NCBI RefSeq assembly: GCF_003987345.1 | Contig: NZ_PIPP01000002.1 | Location: 310,001 to 374,000 of the forward strand | Direction: 5' to 3' | Origin: Aliidiomarina shirensis | GTDB taxonomy: Bacteria > Pseudomonadota > Gammaproteobacteria > Enterobacterales > Alteromonadaceae | DNA: 64,000 bases | Shown: piece by piece, positions 46,356-55,820 of the stretch | Position numbering within the stretch: position 1 is the stretch's first letter | Layout: each line of letters begins with the position of its first letter | Notes under the pieces: generated by a model | What the model was told of the DNA's origin: nothing | Databases searched by the model: none | Seen by the model: the letters and a program-made list of their open reading frames with translations, nothing else | Program-made: the position numbers and the translations under genes

Positions 46356-46712
46356 CTAGCAATTAGCAGTTAACCATTCTTCAACAATGGCCGTATCCAC
46401 AGCATAGTGGTGCGGCCATTGTGCTATGTGGGCTTCTACTTCTTGCCACTGCCACGCTTCTTTTTCAATAAACTGCATTATTTCACCCAACCGCTTAAAA
46501 CCCAGCGAGCGGCAACTCCCTTTAATCTTGTGAGCTTGTGAACGAACACCTGGTTCATTCTGCGCTAACACAAGTTGCTCAAATTCGGCTTGGTAATCAG
46601 GCAAAACTTTTAAAAATATTTGAAAACTATCGCTAATGCCCTGGGTTCCAAGAATTTCTTGATACTGTGTTAGTAACGCCCAATCAATATCAGTAGAATT
46701 TCCTCTGCTCAT
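46356..46712 (-). CDS. free-standing histidine phosphotransfer (HPt) protein, HptA-like
   Basis: A four-helix HPt domain of 118 residues with the phospho-His in QAHKIKGSCRSLGF (His61 from ATG 46712). The pattern resembles the HPt domain at the end of E. coli ArcB (AHKIKGAAGSVG). In Shewanella the Arc relay is split into a sensor, a separate HptA and ArcA. The position next to arcA suggests the same role. A TTG three codons upstream is an alternative start, but the AGAGGA ribosome site fits the ATG better. Confidence 0.85.
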   Translation of the reverse strand: MSRGNSTDIDWALLTQYQEILGTQGISDSFQIFLKVLPDYQAEFEQLVLAQNEPGVRSQAHKIKGSCRSLGFKRLGEIMQFIEKEAWQWQEVEAHIAQWPHHYAVDTAIVEEWLTANC

Positions 46713-46920
46713 GCAATCCAAATCCTCTTGCAGTTACGTATTAAGCAACAATTAGTAAAGCCAGCTATGGAATAACGGCTGTGTATGCCTCACTTTACTA
46801 CAGGCAGCATTCATTGCCTATCTTCAGTGCCTTCGCAAGAGCGCCACTGTATTTTGATTCTGGGGTGCCGTTTTAAGGTGCCTTGTTGTATAATTCGCGG
46901 TCACTTTTTAGATTTTACAA

Positions 46921-46964
46921 TTGACTCGCATAACCTTGGCTGTAACAGTTCGGCGCAAGGTTAT
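46921..46964 (+). promoter_or_regulatory. candidate folE2 promoter with overlapping inverted repeat
   Basis: TTGACT (46921-46926), 16 bases, TAACAG. A perfect 9-bp inverted repeat ATAACCTTG (46930-46938) and CAAGGTTAT (46956-46964), with a 17-base spacer, covers the spacer and -10. It could be an operator or a leader hairpin. It does not resemble a Zur box. A second possible -10 (TATAAT, 46889-46894) followed by TCGCGG lies further upstream. The rest of 46722-46984 shows no gene. Confidence 0.45.
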
Positions 46965-46984
46965 TATTAAGCGGAGTAGTTTGA

Positions 46985-47908
46985 ATGCCAACATCGATGC
47001 CAGATATCGCAAATCAAGCACAAGCTCATATCGAAGGAACCCTAGATTGGGTTGGTATGAGTAATATTGAAATGCCATTCATGGTTGCGAGCGAAAGCGG
47101 CTTGCCACAACAAGTGGCTGCACGCGTAGAAGCATTCGTGAGCCTCGACGACGCTAAAGCTAAAGGCATTCATATGTCTCGGTTATATTTAGCAGTTGAT
47201 GAACTTGCCAATGATGATGTACTCAGTGGAAGTAGCATTCGTAAACTACTCGACTATTTTATTGAGAGCCACAACGATATCAGTCAGCAAGCACGTGTTT
47301 CGTTTGCGTTCGAATATCTGCTACGCCGGAAATCACTCGTGAGTGGCAAACAAGGTTGGAAAGGGTATCCGGTAACTATCAGCGCTGTGCGCAACAATGG
47401 TAAAACCGAACTTGAAATGCAAGTAGGGATCACCTACTCGTCCACGTGTCCTTGCTCAGCTGCGTTAGCCCGTCAGCTCATTCAAGAAGCATTTCAGAAG
47501 CAATTTCACGATGAAGATTTGAACATTGATGATGTTGTTGCTTGGCTTGGCACCACTGATGGTATTGTGGCAACGCCACATAGCCAACGCTCGCTAGCCG
47601 ATATTAAAGTTAAGCTATCTGATGACACCGATATCTTGCCAATCGTAGCCATGATCGACCGGGTTGAAGCAGCACTAAAAACCCCCGTTCAAGCCGCGGT
47701 AAAACGTGAGGATGAACAAGAATTTGCACGTTTAAATGGCCAGAATCTAATGTTCTGCGAAGATGCAGCGCGCCTGCTACAATACGAGCTGAGCAAGAAT
47801 TCTACAATTTTAGATTTCTGGATTCGCGTGAATCATTACGAATCCTTGCACGCCCATGATGCAGTGAGTATTACAACAAAAGGAATTACTGGCGGATATC
47901 GCGCGTAA
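46985..47908 (+). CDS. folE2: GTP cyclohydrolase FolE2 (type IB)
   Basis: Makes 7,8-dihydroneopterin triphosphate from GTP, the first step of folate and queuosine synthesis, without the strict zinc need of FolE. The characteristic [14 protein letters not shown]-type motif (C155 and C157), [12 protein letters not shown] and the C-terminal [17 protein letters not shown] are present. Length 307 residues. It is followed 55 bases later by the adenosine kinase gene, with a TATAAT between them (47916-47921). Confidence 0.94.
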   Translation: MPTSMPDIANQAQAHIEGTLDWVGMSNIEMPFMVASESGLPQQVAARVEAFVSLDDAKAKGIHMSRLYLAVDELANDDVLSGSSIRKLLDYFIESHNDISQQARVSFAFEYLLRRKSLVSGKQGWKGYPVTISAVRNNGKTELEMQVGITYSSTCPCSAALARQLIQEAFQKQFHDEDLNIDDVVAWLGTTDGIVATPHSQRSLADIKVKLSDDTDILPIVAMIDRVEAALKTPVQAAVKREDEQEFARLNGQNLMFCEDAARLLQYELSKNSTILDFWIRVNHYESLHAHDAVSITTKGITGGYRA

Positions 47909-47963
47909 ATTCCTGTATAATCCTGCGTCTCATTTTTAACTAAGCTAGCGTGAAATAAGCGTA

Positions 47964-48980
47964 ATGAAATCTTACGATGTAATCGGCGTCGGGAACGCCT
48001 TGGTAGACCAAGAATTTAAAGTAACTGAAGAATTTTTGGCGCGCCACAGTATTGAAAAAAGCATCATGACGTTGCTTGATGAAACTCAGCAACAGCTACT
48101 TCTCAGTGAGCTCCATAAAGAGTTCAAACTCGAGAAGCGCGTTGGTGGTGGTTCCGCAGCAAACAGCTTAGTTGCCTTTAGCCAATTTGGCGGCAAGGCT
48201 TTCTACTGCTGTAAGGTTGCCAACGATGATGATGGTAACTTCTACCAGGCCGATCTTGAGCGCGCTGGCGTGAGTACCCATTTGGTGAAGCAAGATAACG
48301 ATGGCCACACAGGTAAATGTGTGGTGATGGTTACGCCTGATGCTGAGCGCACCATGTGCACCTTTTTGGGAATCACCATCGATTTCTCAAGTGAAGAGTT
48401 AGAACCTGCGGTTGTTGCGGATTCTCAATATCTCTATATTGAAGGCTATCTAGCTACATCAGAAATTGCCCGCAATGCAGTTCGCGAAGCGCGTGAAGTT
48501 GCCGAAAAAAATGGCACCCGAATTGCACTAACCTTCTCCGATTCTTCCATGGTTAAGTACTTCAAAGAAGGCTTAGATGAATTTCTTACCCCAGGTGTTG
48601 ATATTCTTTTCTGTAATCAGGAAGAAGCTGAAATCTACACCGGTTGTGAAGGCTTAGAGCCGGCGATGAATGCGTTACTCGATGTCGCGAAACAGGTAGT
48701 AATCACGCGCGGCAAAGAAGGCGCCATTATCGGCACGCGTGAGCATCGGATACAAGTGCCGGGCTTTAAAGTAAAAGCGATTGATACCAATGGTGCTGGC
48801 GATATGTTTGCTGGTGCCTATTTATACGGCATTACGCAGGGGTTAACACCTGCTCAGGCTGGCACACTTGCTAGCCGTTCGGCAGCAGAAATTGTATGTA
48901 ACTACGGGCCTCGCTTGAGCACCGAAACGCAACAACAAATTCTGGAAGAATTAAATCTTGCTGAACAGGTTTCAGCATAA
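47964..48980 (+). CDS. PfkB-family adenosine kinase
   Basis: Sugar kinase of the ribokinase family, 338 residues. It starts [39 protein letters not shown] is the substrate-binding segment, and [16 protein letters not shown] carries the anion hole and catalytic Asp. Its place just before ahcY supports adenosine as substrate: SAH hydrolysis releases adenosine, whose removal to AMP pulls that reaction forward. E. coli lacks this route. Other nucleosides cannot be excluded. Confidence 0.88.
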   Translation: MKSYDVIGVGNALVDQEFKVTEEFLARHSIEKSIMTLLDETQQQLLLSELHKEFKLEKRVGGGSAANSLVAFSQFGGKAFYCCKVANDDDGNFYQADLERAGVSTHLVKQDNDGHTGKCVVMVTPDAERTMCTFLGITIDFSSEELEPAVVADSQYLYIEGYLATSEIARNAVREAREVAEKNGTRIALTFSDSSMVKYFKEGLDEFLTPGVDILFCNQEEAEIYTGCEGLEPAMNALLDVAKQVVITRGKEGAIIGTREHRIQVPGFKVKAIDTNGAGDMFAGAYLYGITQGLTPAQAGTLASRSAAEIVCNYGPRLSTETQQQILEELNLAEQVSA

Positions 48981-49009
48981 ATTCAAATTTGCAGATACGA
49001 GAGAATATA

Positions 49010-50383
49010 ATGACTTCTTTTCAAGATTATAAAGTAGCTGATATTAACCTTGCGGATTACGGTCGCAAAGAGATTCGCATTGCCGAATCAGAGATGCCTG
49101 CATTAATGGCTATTCGCCGCAAATATTCAGCAGCGAAGCCATTGAAAGATGCGCGCATCATCGGCTGCATCCACATGACCATCCAAACTGCCGTGTTAAT
49201 CGAAACACTTATCGAGCTAGGTGCAGAAGTGCGTTGGTCGTCGTGTAATATCTTCTCGACGCAAGATCACGCGGCTGCTGCTATGGCCGCAGCCGGTATT
49301 CCAGTATTCGCTTGGAAAGGCGAAACTGAAGAAGAATACGAGTGGTGTTTAGAGCAAACGTGTAAGAAAGACGGTGAGTTATGGAATGCCAACATGATTC
49401 TTGATGATGGTGGCGATTTAACACTGCTTATGCACGATAAATTCCCAGAAATGCTCGATAAAATCCATGGCATTACTGAAGAAACCACAACAGGTGTTCA
49501 CCGTTTATTAGAAATGTTGAAGAAAGGCACTTTGAAAGTACCTGCTATCAACGTAAACGATTCAGTAACGAAATCAAAAAATGACAATAAGTACGGCTGT
49601 CGCCACTCGTTAAACGATGCCATTAAGCGTGCTACCGATCACTTATTATCAGGTAAAAAAGCCCTAGTGGTTGGCTACGGTGATGTGGGTAAAGGTTCTG
49701 CAGCATCATTACGCCAAGAAGGCATGATTGTTAAAGTAACTGAAATCGACCCAATCTGTGCAATGCAAGCGTGCATGGACGGCTACGAAGTTGTATCTCC
49801 ATACATCGGTGGCGTAAACGCAGGTGATGGTTCTACCATCAATAAAGAATTGTTAGGCAATACCGACCTAATCGTTACCACTACTGGCAACGTGAACGTG
49901 TGTGATCAGTACATTCTTGCAGCGTTGAAAAACGGTGCTGTGGTTTCCAACATCGGCCACTTCGATAACGAAATCGATACTGCGTTCATGCGTAAAAACT
50001 GGCGCTGGGAAGAGGTGAAGCCACAGGTACACACTGTGTTCCGTTCTGATTCACTAGATGATTATTTGATTCTATTATCAGAAGGCCGCCTAGTGAACTT
50101 GGGTAACGCTACTGGCCACCCAAGCCGTATTATGGATGGTTCTTTTGCAAACCAAGTATTAGCGCAAATTCATTTGTTTGAGAAGAAATATGCTGCAATG
50201 TCTGATGCTGATAAGAAACAAAACTTAACAGTTGAAGTATTACCAAAGCAGCTTGATGAAGAAGTGGCGCGTTATATGGTTGAAGGTTTTGGTGGTGTTA
50301 TCACGAAGATGACAGCACAACAATCAGAGTACATTGGTGTGCCGGTAGAAGGCCCATTCAAGCCTGATGAATACCGCTACTAA
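49010..50383 (+). CDS. ahcY: adenosylhomocysteinase
   Basis: NAD-dependent enzyme splitting S-adenosylhomocysteine into homocysteine and adenosine, regenerating the methyl cycle. Motifs include [16 protein letters not shown], the [15 protein letters not shown] active-site region, NAD-binding [12 protein letters not shown] and the C-terminal [11 protein letters not shown] choose ATG 49010 (457 residues; GAGAG nearby). A TTG at 48989 is in frame but less likely. It is co-transcribed with the adenosine kinase gene (29-base gap) and ends in a strong terminator. Confidence 0.96.
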   Translation: MTSFQDYKVADINLADYGRKEIRIAESEMPALMAIRRKYSAAKPLKDARIIGCIHMTIQTAVLIETLIELGAEVRWSSCNIFSTQDHAAAAMAAAGIPVFAWKGETEEEYEWCLEQTCKKDGELWNANMILDDGGDLTLLMHDKFPEMLDKIHGITEETTTGVHRLLEMLKKGTLKVPAINVNDSVTKSKNDNKYGCRHSLNDAIKRATDHLLSGKKALVVGYGDVGKGSAASLRQEGMIVKVTEIDPICAMQACMDGYEVVSPYIGGVNAGDGSTINKELLGNTDLIVTTTGNVNVCDQYILAALKNGAVVSNIGHFDNEIDTAFMRKNWRWEEVKPQVHTVFRSDSLDDYLILLSEGRLVNLGNATGHPSRIMDGSFANQVLAQIHLFEKKYAAMSDADKKQNLTVEVLPKQLDEEVARYMVEGFGGVITKMTAQQSEYIGVPVEGPFKPDEYRY

Positions 50384-50403
50384 GATTAGCACACGCTAAC
50401 TAG

Positions 50404-50438
50404 AAAAAAGGTGAGCGCTTAGTTGCTCACCTTTTTTT
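50404..50438 (+). terminator. intrinsic terminator of ahcY
   Basis: AAAAAAGGTGAGC and GCTCACCTTTTTTT pair around an eight-base loop, 20 bases after the ahcY stop. The right arm also holds the likely -35 of the next gene. Confidence 0.93.
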
Positions 50439-50452
50439 ATGCGCGGTATAAT
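50423..50452 (+). promoter_or_regulatory. candidate promoter of the GNAT gene, overlapping the ahcY terminator
   Basis: TTGCTC (50423-50428), 18 bases, perfect TATAAT (50447-50452), then the discriminator GCGCGC. It lies 28 bases before the GNAT ATG. The -35 is built into the terminator stem. Confidence 0.65.
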
Positions 50453-50479
50453 GCGCGCTCATTTTCAAGGAAGTTCACT

Positions 50480-51058
50480 ATGACAATCAATTCCCCACGC
50501 CTTTCATTTCGCCCGCTTACCGAAGCAGATTTTGCTGACGTGATCGAGCTTGGCAATAAAGTTCATGGCGAAAACTACCTAACTCCTGAGAATCTCGCTG
50601 ATTATTTTCAACGAGGGCAAACTGAAAATGGCCGCAATCTGCACTGGTTAGCGTTCAGCGATGATAAATTAGCGGGCATTCGCCTCACCTTTGCACCCGG
50701 CAAATGGGATATTGATAAGTATTGCACACCCAGCGCATGGCCATTTGCCGCAGAAGAGCTCTGCTATTTCAAATGTTCTGCAGTTGATCATGAAGTGCAA
50801 GGCGGCGGTATCGGTAAATCATTACTCATGCACTCTATTGTTGAAGCTCAGGGCGCTGGCTGCAAAGGCGGTTTGGCTCATATTTGGCGGCAAAGCCCGA
50901 ACAACAGCGCGTTTGAATACTTCTCACGCTGTGGTGGTGAGCTTATAGCTGATCATGGCAAGCGGTGGCTACAATCTTCACTTGATGATGGGTACTACTG
51001 CCCAGTGTGTGATGGCGATTGTTATTGTACTGCCGCAGAAATGTTACTGCGCTTTTAA
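50480..51058 (+). CDS. GNAT-family acetyltransferase with Cys-rich C-terminus
   Basis: Predicted N-acetyltransferase of 192 residues. The CoA-binding segment appears as VDHEVQGGGIGKSLLMH (motif A, GGGIGKS). The substrate is unknown. The last 25 residues hold a cysteine cluster C-x2-C-x3-C-x-C (YYCPVCDGDCYCTAAEM), which suggests zinc or another metal and is not part of the normal GNAT fold. I choose ATG 50480 (AAGGAAG upstream) because the longer frame would start before the promoter. It converges on the FAD oxidoreductase (10-base gap). Confidence 0.82.
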   Translation: MTINSPRLSFRPLTEADFADVIELGNKVHGENYLTPENLADYFQRGQTENGRNLHWLAFSDDKLAGIRLTFAPGKWDIDKYCTPSAWPFAAEELCYFKCSAVDHEVQGGGIGKSLLMHSIVEAQGAGCKGGLAHIWRQSPNNSAFEYFSRCGGELIADHGKRWLQSSLDDGYYCPVCDGDCYCTAAEMLLRF

Positions 51059-51068
51059 TCCGAACCTT

Positions 51069-52391
51069 CTACTTCCTAAATCTATCAATGCTATACATCG
51101 CCCTTAGCGCAATACGCCGCGCCGCCGCAAACGGGTAGCGCGGTAGCTCAGATTGATAGAACGGTAAATCAGGCACCGCCTCGCCGTTGCAATATTGCGC
51201 TAGGCGTTTTCCCGCTAAACTTGCGAAGGCCACACCTGCACCGCAATACCCAGAACTGGTATACACACCATTCGCAGGCGAATAAATTCGCGGCATCGAA
51301 TCAAGCGCCACACTAATCCAGCCACTCCAAAAATAATCTGCATGTAAATCGCTGAGATCTGGAAAGGTAGCCGCTAGCGCCTTTTCCATACGCTGCTTTT
51401 GTGCAGCATCATCGGCATGCTTACCCTCTACGGCACCACGGCCGCCGAAAAGAATACGGCCATCAGGTAGCAAACGGTAATAATATTTTAGAGTGCGGGT
51501 ATCCATTACCAAATCATTAACCGTTAGGCCGCAGTGTTGCTGTTCCGCCGCACTCAATGGCCGCGATACCAAAATACTCGAGAGCACTGGGAACTGGCGC
51601 GTACTGAGCTCCGGAAAAGGTTGCTGAGGTAAATATCCATTGGTGCACACGAGCACTTGATCACACTGGATCTCATGGCCGCCAGCGATCAGCGTGTGTT
51701 TACCAACACTCTGCCCCCACTCGGTTACCGGATGACCGGTTACGATGGTAACCCCTGCACGTTGCGCTAAGCGTAAATAAGCGCCCGTTAACGCCCTTGG
51801 GTTCAACGCTGCAGCGGGAGTAAGGGACAAGCCGCCATGTTGCCACTTAAGGCCCGGTAGCTGTGCCTGTTGCGCTTCGGGGCTAAGCCATTGCGCGGTT
51901 AATAGAGTATTCGCATATGCGGGTTGGTGCTGCTGCAAGGTTGCCGCAGCTTTGGCATTGTGGCCGAGGCGCAAATAGCGAGCCTCGATTAATTCACACG
52001 GCCAATCGGAGGTTTCAACAGCATTCTTTACATGCGCGATACTGTTGGCAAATTCGTTTTGCACAGCGTGTGCTACATCATCACCAAACTTGCTGGCATA
52101 ATCGCCATAGCTCAGCCTACCCGTGCCAGGCAATAAAAAGCCGGCATTGCGGCTACTGGCTCCAGCACCCACGCCTCCGGCATCAATAAGTACAACTTCA
52201 CGATGTTGTTGTTGTGCAATTTCAATGGCTGCATTAAGGCCTGTATAACCAGCGCCAATAACCACCACTTCCGCTTTGCGCGGTAAAGCTACGGCATTGG
52301 TATCCGGGAAAGGTGTTACCGCTGCCCAATATGAAGCAATACCAAATTCGTGAAAAGCCGGGATATCCCGGCTTTTTAACGGATCATACAC
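51069..52391 (-). CDS. FAD-dependent amine/amino-acid oxidoreductase (DAO family)
   Basis: Flavoenzyme of 440 residues in the DadA/PuuB-type family. The N-terminal Rossmann motif VVVIGAGYTGLNAAIEIAQQ lies at about 42-61. GAGASSRNAGFLLPG and the C-terminal SSGYCGAGVAFASLAGKRLA bind FAD. The substrate may be a gamma-glutamylated polyamine or other secondary amine, but this cannot be decided here. The start is GTG at 52391 with AGGAGG five bases upstream. It follows natB by nine bases, as the last gene of a four-gene operon. Confidence 0.85.
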   Translation of the reverse strand: MYDPLKSRDIPAFHEFGIASYWAAVTPFPDTNAVALPRKAEVVVIGAGYTGLNAAIEIAQQQHREVVLIDAGGVGAGASSRNAGFLLPGTGRLSYGDYASKFGDDVAHAVQNEFANSIAHVKNAVETSDWPCELIEARYLRLGHNAKAAATLQQHQPAYANTLLTAQWLSPEAQQAQLPGLKWQHGGLSLTPAAALNPRALTGAYLRLAQRAGVTIVTGHPVTEWGQSVGKHTLIAGGHEIQCDQVLVCTNGYLPQQPFPELSTRQFPVLSSILVSRPLSAAEQQHCGLTVNDLVMDTRTLKYYYRLLPDGRILFGGRGAVEGKHADDAAQKQRMEKALAATFPDLSDLHADYFWSGWISVALDSMPRIYSPANGVYTSSGYCGAGVAFASLAGKRLAQYCNGEAVPDLPFYQSELPRYPFAAARRIALRAMYSIDRFRK

Positions 52392-52400
52392 AACTGCCTC

Positions 52401-53543
52401 CTAGAGGCCGAAAACTACTTTCTCGCTGCGTAACATCTTCGTTACTACCGCTACTAACGCCGCGGTTACTGCTAACGTAATGCCCGCGCCGCCAAGTACC
52501 ATCAACCAGTTAACGTCTTGTCCACCAATGGTAGCAAGCAATACGCGATGTTGCGAAGTAACCGGAAGTATTTCTAATGCAGGATGTTCAAAACGCGTAA
52601 ATTCTACTGCAAAAATCACAGCTACTGGGATGAACATTACCAGCGAAATATAAGTTTGTGCTTCTTTAAACGATTTTGCTCGAAAGCTTACGAACAATTG
52701 CAAAATACTCGCAAAAGCCGCCAAAGGAATAAGCACCAGTATCATTCCTGCTTGATCTATCCAACTCATACTGAAATCAATACCGAGCTTTTCAAGTGGC
52801 ACAAACAAGAATACCAACGGAATTAACAAGATACTTAACACCGCCCCAAACAAAGCAAAGGTTCCCGCCGCAGCTGCTTTGGCCATTACCAGCCAGTGCG
52901 TACCTACAGGCTGTGCCAACAGGAACTCTAGCGAATTCCGTTCACGCTCACCGGCACTGCCATCAATAGCAACGTTCATACCTGAGAAGAAAATAGCCAT
53001 GAGCACGAACACCATCACCGTACCCAAAATCATCGCCGCCCTAGCTTCTTTTGTTGCGGTATCTTGCTTATCAATACGAATTGGCGAAATAACATCAGCA
53101 CTAATCCCTCGCAGCGTTAGGCGGTGGCTAGCAATCGTATTGTTATATTCACGCAATGCACTCTCTAAACGGCTACGATAACTACCATCGCTGCGCTCCG
53201 AGTAATCCGAACGAACCGTGATATAAATCGGCTTTGCACTTTCCATGTTTTCTTCATAGTTTTCTGGGATCTCCAAATAGATTTCACGCGCAGTGTTTTC
53301 TTCATCACCGGCAAAAATTCTTCGATCACCAAGAAAATCTACTAACGCTGGTGCATATTGGGCGCCATCAATGTGTACGTACACATCACGTTCAGAAACC
53401 GCATCTTTAATAACCATCATGAAGGCTACCGCCATCATAATGGGTCCAAAGAACGCGTAGCTCATTGCCGCCATTAACGAACGCTTGTCACGCAAGGCAT
53501 CCGTCATTTCTTTTAGCCAAACTGTCATAAATACTGATTTCAT
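52401..53543 (-). CDS. natB: NatB-type ABC exporter permease
   Basis: Inner-membrane permease of 380 residues (ABC-2 type). One helix near the N-terminus (about 24-46) is followed by a periplasmic domain of about 120 residues (47-165), then five more helices. The GERERNSLEFLLAQP motif after the second helix is typical of NatB/YhaP-type permeases. It pairs with the ATPase encoded upstream (four-base overlap). NatAB of Bacillus exports sodium. The substrate here is not shown by sequence. Confidence 0.88.
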   Translation of the reverse strand: MKSVFMTVWLKEMTDALRDKRSLMAAMSYAFFGPIMMAVAFMMVIKDAVSERDVYVHIDGAQYAPALVDFLGDRRIFAGDEENTAREIYLEIPENYEENMESAKPIYITVRSDYSERSDGSYRSRLESALREYNNTIASHRLTLRGISADVISPIRIDKQDTATKEARAAMILGTVMVFVLMAIFFSGMNVAIDGSAGERERNSLEFLLAQPVGTHWLVMAKAAAAGTFALFGAVLSILLIPLVFLFVPLEKLGIDFSMSWIDQAGMILVLIPLAAFASILQLFVSFRAKSFKEAQTYISLVMFIPVAVIFAVEFTRFEHPALEILPVTSQHRVLLATIGGQDVNWLMVLGGAGITLAVTAALVAVVTKMLRSEKVVFGL

Positions 53544-54274
53544 AGCATGATGCCCTCTTCAGTTCCAATTAACTGCACGAAGGCTTCTTCGAAGCTCTCT
53601 TGCCCTGTTCGTTCGCACAGCTCAGCTGGGCTACCTTCAGCCACTACTTGCCCTGCCACCATAATCACTACCCGATCACAAAGTGCTGCTACTTCCTGCA
53701 TGACATGGCTAGAAAATAAAATACAGCGGCCTTGGGCCTTCAATCGGAATAAAAGCTCACGTAAAATTCGCGTACTCATAACATCTAAGCCGCGGCTTGG
53801 CTCATCTAGAATCAAATTCTGTGGCTGATGCACAATGGCTTGGCCTAGCGCAACTTTCATGCGTTGGCCCTGAGAGAAACCGCCAGTGCGGCGATCAGCG
53901 ATATCATTCATATCTAAATCATCGATTACCTGCTGCACCGCTGCTTTACGCGCGTCGCCATGTAAACCATGAAGGCCAGCAAAATAAGCGATGTGCTCAC
54001 GTGCGCTTAAGCGCTCTTGCAACCCAAACTTATCCGGGAAGATACCAATGCGTTTACGCACATCAATAGGTGCTTTCGAAGCATCAATACTATCTACTTG
54101 CGCACTCCCCGTATCGGGGTGAATCAAGCCATAAATACTGCGTAAACAGGTAGTTTTACCGGCACCATTCGGGCCAAGCAAACCGGTGATTTCGCCATCG
54201 TTGGCTTGAAATGAAAGGCCTTTAAGCGCTTTCACGTCTTTATATGCTTTCTCTAATCCGCTAGTAACTATCAT
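53540..54274 (-). CDS. natA: NatA-type ABC transporter ATPase
   Basis: ATP-binding subunit of 244 residues. Walker A is GLLGPNGAGKTTCL (about 32-45). The signature is GFSQGQRMKVALGQA (SQGQ variant of LSGGQ), Walker B is NLILDEPSRGLDV and the H-loop is SSHVMQEV. It lies between the S33 hydrolase (three-base gap) and the permease (overlap). Confidence 0.9.
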   Translation of the reverse strand: MIVTSGLEKAYKDVKALKGLSFQANDGEITGLLGPNGAGKTTCLRSIYGLIHPDTGSAQVDSIDASKAPIDVRKRIGIFPDKFGLQERLSAREHIAYFAGLHGLHGDARKAAVQQVIDDLDMNDIADRRTGGFSQGQRMKVALGQAIVHQPQNLILDEPSRGLDVMSTRILRELLFRLKAQGRCILFSSHVMQEVAALCDRVVIMVAGQVVAEGSPAELCERTGQESFEEAFVQLIGTEEGIML

Positions 54275-54277
54275 GGC

Positions 54278-55771
54278 TTACATCCCCGCCGCATTTACGT
54301 TACGTAAGAATGGCAACATGCGCGTGCGTGCCAAACAAGAATCATCAACCGTTTTACTCGGGTCTTCCAAAAACTGCGCAATCAGGCGATTTGCGCAGGT
54401 ATGGCTCATAATCGTATGGCCACCAAACTCGGCAACTAAATGCTGTGAATTTGATAACGTTTCAGCGGCAATTTCTGCCCACTCAGGCGGGGTTACCGGA
54501 TCTTGTTCACCAGAAAGTAACAACGAAGGAATATCGCTTACTACCGGTGCAGCGTGGCTGTTATCCGGCAATGGCTCTACGGGCCAACCGGCGCACATAC
54601 TGACAAAATCATCGCCTACGCTGCCACCAATAAAGCGATTATCACCATCACGCGCTAAGAGCGCATCGTCGGCCCGAGGCATATCTTCTTGGCACAATAC
54701 CGAAACGAGCAGCCCCACATACAATGGAGAGTCGGCGTCAAAAGCTCCCATTAAGCCTGCGAGTGGACGCCAATTCCCATTATTGGCTTCACTAATAACA
54801 ATGGGTATGAGCTGGCGTGTTCTTGGCGAATACAACGCTGTGCGCAAAATACCGGCTAGGCGCTTCGCTGTCATCAGTAATTCGCGAGTCTCATCGCTCC
54901 GAGGGTCCTGCATTACTAATTGCTCAGGTGATGCCTGCAAACGCTCGCGCAATGCGTAATATTTCTCGTCAATGGCGCCAAAACTTTCCACACATTCTGG
55001 TTCGTTATTGCAATCACTGACCATTAAATCGAAAGCGCGTTGGCTGTAGGTGCCAAAAGGCCCCACAACCACCTGCGTTGGTGCTACACCATCAAGTACC
55101 ACACTGCGCAGCGCTTCTGGCGCTTCACGCATCCATACTAATGCGGCACGAGTACCATAAGAGCCACCATATAAATTGATTTTCTGATAACCAAGCGCTT
55201 TGCGTACCATCTCGAAATCGAGAATCGCATTCACCGTATTATACTGCTGAAAATCAACATCGAAGTCTTCAGCGCACTCTGCCATTGTCGCGCTTAAATC
55301 AACTTGATCATCGGGAACAAGGAGCTCATCAATAGCAGAAACTTCACATTGCAGCGCCCCTGATTTTCCAGTGCCACGTTGGTCAATCAATACGATATCG
55401 CGGCGCTGACGCACATCTTGGAAGATGTGATCAATCATGCTTGCAAGCTCGGTTGCAGCTTGCCCTGGGCCGCCAGCTAAAAAGAACAAAGGATCAGAAG
55501 CCGCTCCGGAACTTACCGCCGGTAAACGAACAATATGTAAATCAATTTGCTTGCCATCGGGCGCAGCATGATTTTCTGGAACAGTCAGGAAACCGCATTC
55601 AACTTGCTCCGATAATCCGCGTAAATGGCAAGATTCGAGCTGTAACAAGTTGTTTGTGGCTGATGGATTTTCAGAGGATGTTTCTGAAGTTTGCGCATTT
55701 GCTGCGGGCGCGCCTAAAACAAGGCACGCAGCAAAGGCAAACCCCAGTGTTACCGGAGTGAGGGTTTTCAT
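54278..55771 (-). CDS. secreted alpha/beta hydrolase, S33/TAP-like family
   Basis: Predicted periplasmic or exported hydrolase of 497 residues. A signal peptide (about 1-26, ending PAANAQ) is followed by an alpha/beta hydrolase fold with the oxyanion region FLAGGPGQAA, nucleophile Ser in YGGSYGTRAAL, Asp in SGEQDPVTPPEWAE and His in GGHTIMSHTC. The C-terminus matches the TAP-like domain of tripeptidyl aminopeptidase relatives. Such S33 enzymes cleave N-terminal residues, often proline, but peptides or esters are both possible substrates. It heads the operon with natAB and the FAD enzyme. Confidence 0.85.
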   Translation of the reverse strand: MKTLTPVTLGFAFAACLVLGAPAANAQTSETSSENPSATNNLLQLESCHLRGLSEQVECGFLTVPENHAAPDGKQIDLHIVRLPAVSSGAASDPLFFLAGGPGQAATELASMIDHIFQDVRQRRDIVLIDQRGTGKSGALQCEVSAIDELLVPDDQVDLSATMAECAEDFDVDFQQYNTVNAILDFEMVRKALGYQKINLYGGSYGTRAALVWMREAPEALRSVVLDGVAPTQVVVGPFGTYSQRAFDLMVSDCNNEPECVESFGAIDEKYYALRERLQASPEQLVMQDPRSDETRELLMTAKRLAGILRTALYSPRTRQLIPIVISEANNGNWRPLAGLMGAFDADSPLYVGLLVSVLCQEDMPRADDALLARDGDNRFIGGSVGDDFVSMCAGWPVEPLPDNSHAAPVVSDIPSLLLSGEQDPVTPPEWAEIAAETLSNSQHLVAEFGGHTIMSHTCANRLIAQFLEDPSKTVDDSCLARTRMLPFLRNVNAAGM

Positions 55772-55820
55772 TATTATTCTCTCTTTATGGGTGCGCTAGC
55801 GTTTTAATGTGTTTTACCGA

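Noticed and set aside
46921-46964. Zur box for folE2
   Set aside because: The inverted repeat does not resemble the GAAATGTTATA-type Zur consensus.
46785-46970. 61-residue plus-strand frame upstream of folE2
   Set aside because: It lies over the likely folE2 promoters, has no ribosome site and has a Cys-rich random composition.
48989-49009. TTG start seven codons upstream of ahcY
   Set aside because: The ribosome site GAGAG fits ATG 49010, and the extra residues are not typical of the family.
54273-54959. 228-residue plus-strand frame opposite the S33 hydrolase
   Set aside because: It is an antisense shadow of a clear signal-peptide-bearing hydrolase and has Ser/Arg-rich unstructured composition.
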